Source of the DNA: Clostridiales bacterium
Lineage (GTDB): Bacteria; Bacillota; Clostridia; Lachnospirales; Lachnospiraceae
Assembly (NCBI GenBank): GCA_019423835.1
Contig: JAHZAR010000030.1
Coordinates: 7,999-24,923, forward strand
Length of the DNA: 16,925 nucleotides
Direction of reading: 5' to 3'
Position numbers and translations under genes: made by a program. Positions 8,257-15,310 of the stretch are shown here, one piece after another; the first letter of the stretch is position 1, and each line of letters starts with the position of its first letter. The notes under the pieces were generated by a model. The model saw only the letters and a list, made by a program, of their open reading frames with translations. It ran no database searches and was not told the DNA's origin.

Positions 8257-8408
8257 ATTGGACGATTAACCAATATTTGTCGGAATTTAATAAAAAATTT
8301 GCAAGAATATATAGAAAAGATTCCGCAAGTATAGTATAATTACAATCAGAGAAATTCATAAGACAGTTTCTTATATTTCAGATGCAGACTGCACGGAGCA
8401 ATCGTGCG
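8257..8408 (+). promoter_or_regulatory. AT-rich promoter region and leader hairpin upstream of the sirtuin-like gene
   Basis: The 208-base gap holds three recognisable elements. ATTGG (8257-8261) and CCAAT (8270-8274) form a short inverted repeat that could bind a regulator. TATAAT (8335-8340) is a perfect -10, but the -35 position (about 8312-8317, TAGAAA) is poor, so an activator or weak promoter is likely. GCACG (8391-8395) and CGTGC (8404-8408) form a small hairpin in the leader. No GC-rich terminator for the preceding dehydrogenase gene is seen. Confidence 0.4.
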
Positions 8409-8446
8409 GGGGATCAGCAAGAGTGAAAAGGAGGAGGAGCGATTTT

Positions 8447-9178
8447 ATGGATGAAAGGATTGCGGCTCTCAGAAGGATTCTGGATGAGAGCAATTATACG
8501 GTAGCCCTCTGTGGTTCGGGCATGATGACAGAGGGAGGAGTCAGGGGGATAAAGGATCCGGAGCGGGCGTACGAGATCGAAAAGAAATATGGCGCATCGC
8601 CGGAATATATTTTCACTAGCGCCTATTATAATACCAAGCCGGAAACATATTTCCATTTCTACGCCCGAGAGATTTTGAAGCGTATCCCCGATCCGGCTCC
8701 CGGCAGTTATGCCATGGCAAGGATGGAGGCGGCCGGAAAGCTCCAGTGTGTCATTACAGCGAATGTGTACAACCAGGCAATCAGGGGCGGATGTGAGCAT
8801 GTGATCAATCTGCACGGAACAGTGTTTGAAAATCAGTGCCCACACTGCGGCGAGATCTATACCGTGGAAGATATGCTGAATGCAAAGGGAATTCCAAGCT
8901 GCCGCGTCTGCAATACCACAATCAGGCCAAAGGTTTCTCTGTTCGGTGAGATGGTCGACAGCAGGATTATGACGAGGACGACGGAGGAGATTGAGAAGGC
9001 GGAGGTCCTTCTGCTGCTGGGCACGACGCTCAGGTCGGATGTGTTCTCCAACTATTTAAGGTATTTCCATGGAAAATATCTGGTGGCAATCCACAGGACA
9101 CCGCACTATTCAGACGGAAAGGCAGACATGGTTATTATCGATGAACCCGGCCACATTTTGGAACAGCTCGGCTATTAA
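8447..9178 (+). CDS. divergent Sir2-family (sirtuin-like) NAD-binding protein
   Basis: A 243-residue protein with the layout of sirtuins. GSGMMTEGG (23-31) occupies the place of the NAD-binding GAGIS.ESGIPDFR. ITANVYN (103-109) stands where TQNVDxLH is expected. NLHG (121-124) keeps the catalytic His123. The zinc-binding pairs CPHC (131-134) and CRVC (152-155) are followed by IRPKVSLFGE (159-168) and LGTTLRSDVF (191-200, normally GTS). The conserved Gln and Asp of TQNxD are Ala105 and Tyr108, while Asn106 is kept, and the DFR motif is missing. Standard deacetylase activity is therefore uncertain; ADP-ribosyl transfer, another deacylation or ligand sensing is possible. Close relatives occur in Lachnospiraceae (from memory). 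The ATG has GGAGGAG (about 8433-8439) 7 bases upstream. A longer in-frame start at 8423 would consume that ribosome site. Confidence 0.8.
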   Translation: MDERIAALRRILDESNYTVALCGSGMMTEGGVRGIKDPERAYEIEKKYGASPEYIFTSAYYNTKPETYFHFYAREILKRIPDPAPGSYAMARMEAAGKLQCVITANVYNQAIRGGCEHVINLHGTVFENQCPHCGEIYTVEDMLNAKGIPSCRVCNTTIRPKVSLFGEMVDSRIMTRTTEEIEKAEVLLLLGTTLRSDVFSNYLRYFHGKYLVAIHRTPHYSDGKADMVIIDEPGHILEQLGY

Positions 9179-9233
9179 AACTGTCTGCCTGGCGTGAAGG
9201 AAGACAAAAACAGGAAAATGAAAAGAAAAGACG

Positions 9234-9266
9234 GAGGCCGGCCCCGGCGCAGATGGGGCCGGCCTC
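9234..9266 (-). terminator. strong GC-rich hairpin, terminator for the leftward genes
   Basis: GAGGCCGGCCCC (9234-9245) and GGGGCCGGCCTC (9255-9266) are perfect 12-bp complementary arms around a 9-base loop. Read leftward, the stem is followed by a T-rich tract (complement of the A-rich 9205-9232), the normal form of an intrinsic terminator for the two minus-strand genes. Read rightward there is no T-run, but the stem may also hinder transcripts from the sirtuin gene. Confidence 0.7.
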
Positions 9267-9329
9267 TTCCGGACTTATATGGGAACAGGAAGAAAAGCAG
9301 TCTGTGCGGTGAGGAGGCACAGAAATTTT

Positions 9330-9758
9330 TTAGAGGTACTTTTTCATCTCTTCAATATTTTTTTCTTCCATGCTCAGCTGGCGTTTCGCCAGACTGACTA
9401 TCGCCGGATTGGAACCGTGGTAGGAGTTGAGCTGTTTTTTCAGTTCTGTCACGCCCATGGTGTTGCCCTCTATCATCATCTCAGCCAGCTTTGAGGTGGT
9501 GGGGTTCACAAGGCTCTTCATGGTGGAAGTTACCCGGGACATGGCCTTGGCCACCGGACTTGCATCCTCCGCCTGAACTCCCTGTGCCTTTAAAAGCCTT
9601 CCGCTTTCGTCGTAGGCCTGCTCGTATTCGTCGAGCTGAGAATTGAGGGCATGAAGAAACTGGGAATCATTGCTCAGCTGGATAATATGGCGGACGCTGT
9701 CACGGCCCATATCTGCATTCTGGTGTATCTGGTTTAAAAGTTCAATATCCTGTGTCAT
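9330..9758 (-). CDS. uncharacterised helical, ferritin-like domain protein
   Basis: A 142-residue cytoplasmic protein, almost entirely helix-forming, with no signal peptide or membrane segment. It resembles small clostridial proteins of the pattern 'ILNYIHQNAEMG...QLKEY...SEMMIQGSTMGI'. Here the matching parts are LLNQIHQNADMGRDS (7-21), SQLDEYEQAYDES (40-52) and LAEMMIEGNTMGV (91-103). Such proteins are annotated as hypothetical or ferritin-like four-helix bundles. A di-iron site is not obvious, because the expected pair of ExxH motifs is absent. AAAGGAG lies 7 bases before the ATG, inside the 3' end of the upstream 68-residue gene, so the two are translationally close and co-transcribed. 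Function unknown. Confidence 0.75.
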   Translation of the reverse strand: MTQDIELLNQIHQNADMGRDSVRHIIQLSNDSQFLHALNSQLDEYEQAYDESGRLLKAQGVQAEDASPVAKAMSRVTSTMKSLVNPTTSKLAEMMIEGNTMGVTELKKQLNSYHGSNPAIVSLAKRQLSMEEKNIEEMKKYL

Positions 9759-9760
9759 AG

Positions 9761-9967
9761 TTATTCTCCTTTCCTGTTTTTGGAGCGTTTCAGATGGGAA
9801 GCTCCAGAAGCTCTGCCACTGTTCTCAGAGTGAGTGTCATCCGACCTGGCCATATGGCGGGCACCGGGATTATCCTCTGTCATTGGCTGTGATGCGTCAG
9901 TCCCGGCGGCTCTGGCGTGGTAGGCAGACTCCTCAGGAGGAATGGTCCTGTAATCGTAAACATTCAC
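9761..9967 (-). CDS. small low-complexity hypothetical protein (68 aa)
   Basis: A 68-residue polar protein beginning MNVYDYRTIPPEESAYHARA and continuing as a Ser/Gly/Asp/Arg-rich, probably disordered tail. It has no signal peptide, cysteines or known motif. It starts with GTG at 9967, 7 bases after an AAAGGAG ribosome site, and its stop lies 2 bases before the ATG of the helical protein. The good ribosome site and tight coupling argue that it is real. CATAAT (10027-10022, minus strand) could be its -10 element but lacks a clear -35. I do not recognise the family. Confidence 0.6.
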   Translation of the reverse strand: MNVYDYRTIPPEESAYHARAAGTDASQPMTEDNPGARHMARSDDTHSENSGRASGASHLKRSKNRKGE

Positions 9968-10082
9968 TGAAATTCTCCTTTCTTTTCCGGTGCAGCAGCG
10001 CTGTACTTCGTTTCTCTGCTTATTATGGGGAGAAAAAACGTGGTTTAGACATACAGGGGAAAAGAATTAATGGAAATTTCAT

Positions 10083-10110
10083 TGTTTTTTCATGGCATTC
10101 ATGGTATTAT
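10083..10110 (+). promoter_or_regulatory. promoter of the thioredoxin-polyferredoxin cassette
   Basis: TTGTTT (10083-10088), a 16-base spacer, and TATTAT (10105-10110) with an upstream TG at 10102-10103, i.e. an extended -10. Transcription would start near 10117, about 29 bases before the ATG at 10146. Confidence 0.55.
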
Positions 10111-10145
10111 CAGGGAACGGTTGGAAAACAGAAAGGATGGATGAA

Positions 10146-10775
10146 ATGAAAAAAAATCTACTGATCAAAGCAGCCCTCTGCATGGCGGCAGTGTCCATGC
10201 TCACAGCCTGTCAGAGCCAGGGCCATTCAGGAAGCGTTGGGACAGAAATTCAGGCAGCAGGACAGGAGAATCAGGAGGAAAGCCAGACCGGGGAAGGCGG
10301 GGAGAGCAGGGAAGTGTTCGAAGCGTTTACGGCCCAGGATCTGGATGGAAACCAGGTGGATCAGAGTATTTTTGCAGATGCGGATCTGACCATGATCAAC
10401 GTGTGGGGAACCTTCTGCACGCCATGCCTGGATGAGATGCCGGATTTGGGGGAGCTGAGTGAGGAATATAAGGACAGAGGCGTGCAGATAATCGGCATCT
10501 GTTCTGACACAGTGAATGCAGACAGGGAGACTGACGAGGCCCAGGTTAAGAAGGCCAGGGAGCTGGCAGAGCAGACGGGAGCGGACTACCTTCACCTTGC
10601 CATGTCCGGCGATCTGGTTGACACCCTGCTTCCGCAGGTGATGGCTGTGCCGATGACCATCTTTGTGGACAGCGAGGGAAAGCAGGTGGGATCCGCCTAT
10701 ATGGGAGCTAGGGATAAAGACGGATGGATGGAGATTATAGACGAGATGCTGGCCTCTGTACAGGGGGAGGCCTGA
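10146..10775 (+). CDS. TlpA/ResA-like thioredoxin-fold lipoprotein
   Basis: A 209-residue lipoprotein with signal peptide MKKNLLIKAALCMAAVSM and lipobox LTAC (lipidated Cys22). A Gln/Glu/Gly-rich linker to about residue 55 is followed by a thioredoxin-fold domain. The active site is WGTFCTPC (Cys91 and Cys94), followed by LDEMPDL, as in TlpA/ResA proteins, and VPMTIFVD supplies the cis-proline loop. It should act as a membrane-anchored thiol-disulfide reductase on the outer face. The ATG at 10146 follows AAAGGATG (10132-10139). An in-frame ATG at 10137 would overlap that site. The stop shares one base with the next start (TGATG). Proteins of this type need an electron donor across the membrane (CcdA/DsbD elsewhere); none is present here, but the next two genes are candidates. 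Confidence 0.88.
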   Translation: MKKNLLIKAALCMAAVSMLTACQSQGHSGSVGTEIQAAGQENQEESQTGEGGESREVFEAFTAQDLDGNQVDQSIFADADLTMINVWGTFCTPCLDEMPDLGELSEEYKDRGVQIIGICSDTVNADRETDEAQVKKARELAEQTGADYLHLAMSGDLVDTLLPQVMAVPMTIFVDSEGKQVGSAYMGARDKDGWMEIIDEMLASVQGEA

Positions 10776-10921
10776 TGAGAACGAAGAGGCTTCGCCTGGC
10801 TCAGACAGGTCTTCTTTTGGCAGCAGTGATTCTTCTGGCCGCCGGAGTGTACCGGGATGAGGTGGCGGTAGTTTTTGTGAAGGCTGCCAACATCTGCATG
10901 GAATGCATCGGTCTCGGATAG
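10775..10921 (+). CDS. CD1871A-like small membrane protein with CXXC motif (48 aa)
   Basis: A 48-residue protein: a basic start MRTKRLRLAQ, one hydrophobic helix (about residues 11-25, ending AAGVY), then VVFVKAANICMECIGLG with a CXXC pair (Cys41 and Cys44) just before the C-terminus. Size, layout and the NIC.ECIG ending match what I recall of the CD1871A family of CXXC proteins in Clostridia, of unknown role. The start is translationally coupled to the thioredoxin gene (TGATG) and has GGGGGAGG (10763-10770) just upstream. Its position between a thioredoxin lipoprotein and a membrane polyferredoxin suggests a thiol relay through the membrane (inference). Confidence 0.8.
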   Translation: MRTKRLRLAQTGLLLAAVILLAAGVYRDEVAVVFVKAANICMECIGLG

Positions 10922-11023
10922 GAGAGGGCAGACGGGACCGGAGTGCAGGCGCGATGAAAACAGAGAAAGAAAAGAAGATAGAACAAGGGAAAGAAAAAGA
11001 GATAGAAGAGAGAGCAAAGAGCG

Positions 11024-11980
11024 ATGAAAGAAAAGCGACATCTGTCAGAAAAGACAGCAGAAAGAACGAGCCGGGCAAAGACAGACGGCCGGTTTCGTCT
11101 GCTCGTGCAGGCCGCCTGGTTTGCCGTCACAAATGGATATGCAGCCGGATTTCTGGAAAAAAGGATTTATACCGGCAAGCTGAAACGCCTGTGCGTGCCG
11201 GGGCTGAACTGCTATTCCTGTCCGGGAGCGTTAGCAAGCTGCCCCATCGGCTCTCTGCAGGCTGTGCTCTCCAGCAGTGAGTTTACGTTCTCCTGCTATG
11301 TCCTGGGATTTTTGATGCTTTTTGGAACCGTGCTGGGGCGGCTGGTGTGCGGATGGCTCTGCCCCTTCGGACTGGTTCAGGATCTGCTGCACAAAATTCC
11401 GTTTCCAGGAAAGCGGAAAAACCTTCCGGGACACAGATTTTTGAGACAGCTCAAATATGTGATTCTGGTACTGTTTGTCATCCTTCTGCCGTCGGCTGTG
11501 GCGGGGATAACGGGCAACGGGGAGCCGTGGTTCTGCAAATATATCTGTCCCAGCGGGACCCTGATGGGAGGAATTCCGCTGGCACTGGGAAATCCGCTGC
11601 TGCGTTCCGCCATCGGCACTCTGTTTTCCTGGAAAATGTTTCTGCTGATTCTGACGGTGGTTCTCTCGCTCAGATATTACAGACCGTTCTGCAAATACGT
11701 ATGCCCTCTCGGGGCAATTTACGGCCTGTTCAACCCGGTGTCTCTGTACCGGCTTCAGGTGGATGAAAGTAAGTGCATCGGCTGTAAGTCCTGCCAGAGA
11801 ACCTGCAAAATGGATATCAGAGTCTGGGAAAAGCCCAACAGCATGGAATGTATCCGCTGCGGCGACTGCAGGACAGCATGTCCGACAGGGGCGATCACTT
11901 CCGGCTTTCGCCTGCACGGGCAGGAGGAGAAGGAGAGACAGGCAGCAGAGCAGGAAAAAAACGAGAGCGGAGCAGTTTAA
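11024..11980 (+). CDS. membrane polyferredoxin, NapH/YccM-like 4Fe-4S binding protein
   Basis: A 318-residue integral membrane protein with an estimated five or so helices and cysteine-rich membrane-edge motifs: CYSCPGALASCPIGS (63-77), CGWLCPFG (109-116), CKYICPSG (171-178) and CKYVCPLG (223-230). Two bacterial-type ferredoxin motifs follow: CIGCKSCQRTCKMD (Cys 251/254/257/261) and CIRCGDCRTACPTG (Cys 276/279/282/286). This is the architecture of NapH/NosR-C/YccM-type electron-transfer proteins, with the clusters on the cytoplasmic side. It probably passes low-potential electrons into or across the membrane. The ATG at 11024 has only a weak purine-rich ribosome site (GAGAG near 11010), and the 100 bases before it are unusually purine-rich. 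A later start is possible, because the first 23 residues are merely charged. It is the last gene of the cassette. Confidence 0.88.
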   Translation: MKEKRHLSEKTAERTSRAKTDGRFRLLVQAAWFAVTNGYAAGFLEKRIYTGKLKRLCVPGLNCYSCPGALASCPIGSLQAVLSSSEFTFSCYVLGFLMLFGTVLGRLVCGWLCPFGLVQDLLHKIPFPGKRKNLPGHRFLRQLKYVILVLFVILLPSAVAGITGNGEPWFCKYICPSGTLMGGIPLALGNPLLRSAIGTLFSWKMFLLILTVVLSLRYYRPFCKYVCPLGAIYGLFNPVSLYRLQVDESKCIGCKSCQRTCKMDIRVWEKPNSMECIRCGDCRTACPTGAITSGFRLHGQEEKERQAAEQEKNESGAV

Positions 11981-12088
11981 TCGATTTCTGGAAACAGAGC
12001 GTGCTGAAAAGCTGCTGAGAAAATGTTCCGTTCCCTGTCAGAAAGCCGGGTGGGAAGGCAGCAGGGGAATGCGGAAATAGAAAAAGTC

Positions 12089-12143
12089 AGAAACAGGAAG
12101 GCATTTTGTTCCGGTGAAAGTCACAAAATGCCTTCCTGTTTCT
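12089..12143. terminator. bidirectional intrinsic terminator between convergent operons
   Basis: Arms 12089-12109 and 12123-12143 are perfectly complementary over 21 bp (core CAGGAAGGCATTTTG) around a 13-base loop. The rightward strand continues into CTTTTCAGTCTTTCC, and the leftward strand into a T5 run (complement of 12081-12085). It therefore serves both the polyferredoxin cassette and the leftward ATPase gene, whose stop is 26 bases away. Confidence 0.88.
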
Positions 12144-12168
12144 CTTTTCAGTCTTTCCCTTTCAGACC

Positions 12169-12942
12169 TTAATTTCCACACTCAATACTGATTTCATTGA
12201 ACTTTCCGAGAATATCCTCCACCTTCACGGCGGATTTTTCCGCGGCATCTTTATCCATGACTGCCTGTCCCTGGTGCATCATGAGCAGGCGGCTGCCGTA
12301 CTCGACCGCATATCTGAGATTGTGGGTGACCATGATAGTAGTCAGCTTTTTCTCCTTTACAATCTTGTCAGTCAGCTCCATAATAATTTCTGCCGTTTTC
12401 GGATCGAGGGCTGCCGTGTGTTCGTCGAGAATCAGAAACTCGATGGGAGTCATCGTCGACATGAGAAGAGCCATGGCCTGTCTCTGGCCTCCGGAGAGGA
12501 CGCCGGCTTTCACATCCAGCTTATCCTCAAGCCCCAGCCCCAGGAGCTTCAGATTTTCCCGGTAAAAGTCAATCCGCTTCCGGTTTGTTCCCCAGCGCAG
12601 GTTAAAAGGTTTTCCTTTCGTGTCTGCCAGGGACATATTTTCAAGGATTGTCATGTTCGGGCAGGTTCCCATAGAAGGGTTCTGAAAGACCCGGCCGATC
12701 ACCCTCTGCCGTTTATATTCCGGCATTTTTGAAATGTCCGTTCCGTTGATCAGGATGCTTCCCGCATCCACGGGGATGCTTCCGCAGATGATGTTCAGGA
12801 GAGAGGTCTTGCCGGAGCCGTTGCTGCCCACGACAGAGACGAACTCCCCCTGACGGACAGTCAGGCTGAAATCCTCAAACAGGCACATCTCATTGACAGT
12901 TCCCTGATTGTAAAATTTTCTGATATGTTTGATTTCCAGCAT
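12169..12942 (-). CDS. trpZ: ABC transporter ATP-binding protein, TrpXYZ-type (tryptophan uptake)
   Basis: A 257-residue cytoplasmic ATPase with Walker A GSNGSGKTS (39-47), Q-loop Gln87, signature LSGGQRQ (149-155), Walker B FLILDE (169-174) followed by HTAALD, and H-loop His207. The His after the catalytic Glu (DEHT instead of DEPT) is typical of the ATPases paired with PF04392-type binding proteins. The ATG directly abuts the TAA of the permease gene and uses GAAGGTGAG as ribosome site, so it is coupled to it. It should energise the transporter whose leader carries the Trp T-box. The ATPase itself looks intact although the permease is broken. The tryptophan assignment rests on the T-box specifier, not on the protein. 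Confidence 0.85.
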   Translation of the reverse strand: MLEIKHIRKFYNQGTVNEMCLFEDFSLTVRQGEFVSVVGSNGSGKTSLLNIICGSIPVDAGSILINGTDISKMPEYKRQRVIGRVFQNPSMGTCPNMTILENMSLADTKGKPFNLRWGTNRKRIDFYRENLKLLGLGLEDKLDVKAGVLSGGQRQAMALLMSTMTPIEFLILDEHTAALDPKTAEIIMELTDKIVKEKKLTTIMVTHNLRYAVEYGSRLLMMHQGQAVMDKDAAEKSAVKVEDILGKFNEISIECGN

Positions 12943-13816
12943 TTATCTCACCTTCTTTCTTGCGGAGCGGTCGCTTAACACAAGGATGATCAGGAACATG
13001 GCGGCGATGACGAACTTGTTGTTTGAAGTGTTGATGCCGAAGTTCTGCGCCACATTCATGGCCAGGGAGGTACAGGCCTTGTAGAGAATGGAGCCGAGGA
13101 TGACTGCAGTGGTAGTTCTCAGAAATCCCAGCTTTGCAAAGAGCTTTGTTCCGATAATCACGCTTGCAAGGCCTGTGACAATGGTTCCTGTCCCGACGCT
13201 GAGCTCGAAAAAGCCCTGCTGCTGGCAGAGCAGCCAGCCCGTTGGCCAGAGCCAGTCCGATGATTTTTACGGTGCCCTTATCTTTGGCCAGGGCTGTCAC
13301 AAGGGTTTCATTGTCGCCGGCGGCCCGCAGAAGCAGGCCGGAGCGTGTTTTCAGATACAGATCTAAAAGGAGCTTTACGATCAGTACAATCACAAACAGG
13401 ATGACTGCCACCGTAATGTCAAAGGTGCGGTTGGACAGGGCAGAGGTCATCTCGTTCTCAAAGATGGTTTCCTGACTGTAGATAGGAAGGTTTGCCTTGT
13501 TCCCTGCCACAATCAGGTTGATGGAGTACAGACCGGTCATGACAATGATTCCGGACAGCAGATCCCTGACTTTGAGCTTCACATGGATCAGGCCTGTCAC
13601 TGTCCCGGCCAGAGCTCCCGCGAGAAAGGCCAGGGGGAGTGTGAGCCAGGCGGGAACTCCCGACAGGAGGGCGGCAGCTGTGACTGCTGCGCCGAAGGGA
13701 AAGGTGCTGTCAACGGACAGATCCGGAAAGTCCAGGATGCTGTAGGTGATATATACGCCAAGAGCCATCAGCGAGTAGATAAGGCCCTGGATGAGTATGG
13801 AAAGAAAAATTGTCAT
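12943..13816 (-). pseudogene. trpY: frameshifted ABC transporter permease, TrpY-type (BPD_transp_2 family)
   Basis: Reading leftward from the ATG at 13816 gives a normal permease start (MTIFLSILIQGLIYSLMALG, then YSILDFPDLSVDS.FPFGAA) through RAAGDNETLV and KIIGLALANGLAAL. At about 13224-13226 the frame is lost. Correct homology resumes in another frame with QQQGFFELSVGTGTIVTGLASVIIG and runs to the TAA at 12943-12945 (end SARKKVR). Family members have about six residues (SGAL plus two) between the AL and Q.QGF blocks. These are missing here, which fits a deletion of about 17 nt between or near GCTCTG/CAGCAG repeats. Without it the protein would be about 295 residues with the usual membrane helices. 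Read as it stands, the product ends in an unrelated tail in which the last helices are lost. Assembly error is possible, but a multi-base loss is less typical of that than a single-base slip. Confidence 0.82.
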
Positions 13817-13835
13817 GTGTGTTACCCCATTTCTC

Positions 13836-14942
13836 TTACTGTGCAATCTCGTCAAACATTTCTGCCGCACTGTCTGTCAGCTCTTCTGGGAGAGTGATGC
13901 CCAGATTTTCAGCGACTGCCGTGTTCCCGTAGAAGGATGCGCCCTCAATCAGCTCGTAAGGCATTTCGCTTGCCTTGGCCTCGCCCTTTAAAATCTTGGC
14001 AGCCATGCGCCCGGTCTGCTCTCCCAGAGCCACATAGTCAAGTCCCATGGCAGCCAGACAGCCCTTTTTCACCTGCTCAATCTCGCTTCCGAATACGGGG
14101 ATGCCATTTTTATTTGCAGCGTCCAGAACAACCGGAAGGGCGCTTACCACGTTGTTGTCAGTCAGGTTGCTGATGCAGTCTACCTTTGCAGCCAGCTGTT
14201 CAGCGGCCAGCGGGATGTCTGCCACTGTGGAAACGCCGCTCTCCACAATCTCAAGGCCGAATTCGGGAGCAGCCTGTTTGTATTCCTCGATGGCAGCCTG
14301 GGAGTTGACCTCATTGGTGCTGTAGAGGATCCCCACGGTCTTTGCCTCCGGAAGAAGCTTACGGATCATGGAGAGCTGTTCGGATACGGGGAGCTTGTCG
14401 CTGGTTCCGGTGATCTCACCTACCGGCATCTGATCCTCGGTGGCAAGCTCAGCAAGCACCGGATCTGTGACGGCGGTGTAAACAACGGGAATGTCGGTTC
14501 TCTTGGTCACCCTATATGCGCTCTGGGCGATGGGAGTCGCGATGGCACAGACCAGATCCACGTCATTGGAGACAAAGTTTGTGATAATCTGGCCGGAGAG
14601 AGAGCCGTCGCCGTTGGCGTTCTCGTAGATGATTTTCAGGTTTTCATTCTCCACAAAGCCCTCATCGGCGAGACCCTTCAGGAAGCCTTCGCGGCAGTTG
14701 TCCAGTGAACCGTGAACGGCATACTGGGCGATACCGATGGTATATTCTCCGTCAGCAAGGGGAACTGTGTCCCCTGCGTCTTCTGCCGCTTTAGTTCCTG
14801 CGTCATCTTTTCCTGCCGATGCGGTCTCTGCCGCTTTGCTTTCCCCTGGGTTTGCTGTTCCACTGCCTGAACCGGAGCATCCGGAGAGGACGGCTGCGGT
14901 CATGGCGCTGATCAATAAGGCTGCGAAGATTCTCTTTCTCAT
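13836..14942 (-). CDS. trpX: ABC transporter substrate-binding lipoprotein, TrpX-type (PF04392 family)
   Basis: A 368-residue lipoprotein: signal peptide, lipobox LSGC (Cys22), a Ser/Gly/Ala-rich linker to about residue 60, then a periplasmic-binding-type fold. Typical pieces of the ABC_sub_bind family are YTIGIAQYAVHGSLD, CREGFLKGL, CAIATPIAQSA, VYTAVTDPV, KTVGILYSTNE, DCISNLTDNNVVSAL and KGCLAAMGLDY. Members linked to Trp T-boxes in Firmicutes are called TrpX and are predicted to bind tryptophan or related aromatic compounds. The ATG at 14942 is 8 bases after GGAGG. An in-frame TTG at 14957 includes that site and is rejected. It is the first gene of the T-box-controlled operon, and the permease begins 19 bases after its stop. 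Confidence 0.87.
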   Translation of the reverse strand: MRKRIFAALLISAMTAAVLSGCSGSGSGTANPGESKAAETASAGKDDAGTKAAEDAGDTVPLADGEYTIGIAQYAVHGSLDNCREGFLKGLADEGFVENENLKIIYENANGDGSLSGQIITNFVSNDVDLVCAIATPIAQSAYRVTKRTDIPVVYTAVTDPVLAELATEDQMPVGEITGTSDKLPVSEQLSMIRKLLPEAKTVGILYSTNEVNSQAAIEEYKQAAPEFGLEIVESGVSTVADIPLAAEQLAAKVDCISNLTDNNVVSALPVVLDAANKNGIPVFGSEIEQVKKGCLAAMGLDYVALGEQTGRMAAKILKGEAKASEMPYELIEGASFYGNTAVAENLGITLPEELTDSAAEMFDEIAQ

Positions 14943-15019
14943 AGTACATACCTCCAAAATAATAGAATTGTGATTATGCTGTACTGGAAGGAGTGTAAGG
15001 GGAAAAACGAATTTTCTGT

Positions 15020-15304
15020 TAAATAAAAAGTCCCAGACACAGTTTCCTGTATCTGGGACGAATTAACAAATCCGCGGTACCACCCAAAATTGACATAGAG
15101 TCCACTCTTTCATATACCAACATATATGCCGCGAAGATAACGGTTGCGGTTTCCGTCATTCCCTACCTCAGCGAAAGCTGTATCTGGAATGCCCTCAAAA
15201 GTCCATTCGGCCGGCTGTGTCATACCGCGCTTCCACCTGTCCGCGGCTCTCTGTAATGCAACAAATCTGGCTTACTTCTCTTTCTCAACGGTTTTGTTTT
15301 ATTG
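15020..15304 (-). promoter_or_regulatory. T-box riboswitch leader, tryptophan (UGG) specific
   Basis: Read leftward, the leader has all T-box parts. Stem I has an AGUA element (complement of about 15272-15275) and the distal AGAGAGCCGCGG / GGUGGAAGCGCGG elements (complement of about 15219-15251). The 3' side of the specifier loop reads CGAAUGGACUUUUGAG, placing UGG (complement of 15203-15205) in the specifier position. GGGUGGUACCGCGG (complement of about 15072-15085) is the conserved T-box, and an intrinsic terminator follows. Uncharged tRNA-Trp should pair with UGG and with the T-box bulge and stabilise the antiterminator, so that the transporter is made under tryptophan shortage. The specifier was placed by the GAA-NNN-AC...GAG pattern, not by folding. 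Confidence 0.9.
15025..15059 (-). terminator. regulated terminator of the T-box leader
   Basis: Leftward strand: GUCCCAGAUACAG (15059-15047), GAAA tetraloop, CUGUGUCUGGGAC (15042-15030), one G-U pair in a 13-bp stem, then five U (15029-15025). The 5' arm can instead pair near the T-box to form the antiterminator. Confidence 0.9.
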
Positions 15305-15310
15305 AACCCT

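Noticed and set aside
10227..11078. 283-codon minus-strand open frame opposite the thioredoxin and CXXC genes
   Set aside because: It spans three well-supported + strand features, and its Phe/Ser/Leu-rich end is only the complement of a purine-rich stretch.
11231..11917. 228-codon minus-strand open frame opposite the polyferredoxin gene
   Set aside because: Shadow of a gene with unmistakable ferredoxin motifs; no domain of its own.
12197..12732. Overlapping + strand open frames across the ATPase gene
   Set aside because: The minus strand carries all ATPase motifs in order; the + strand translations show none.
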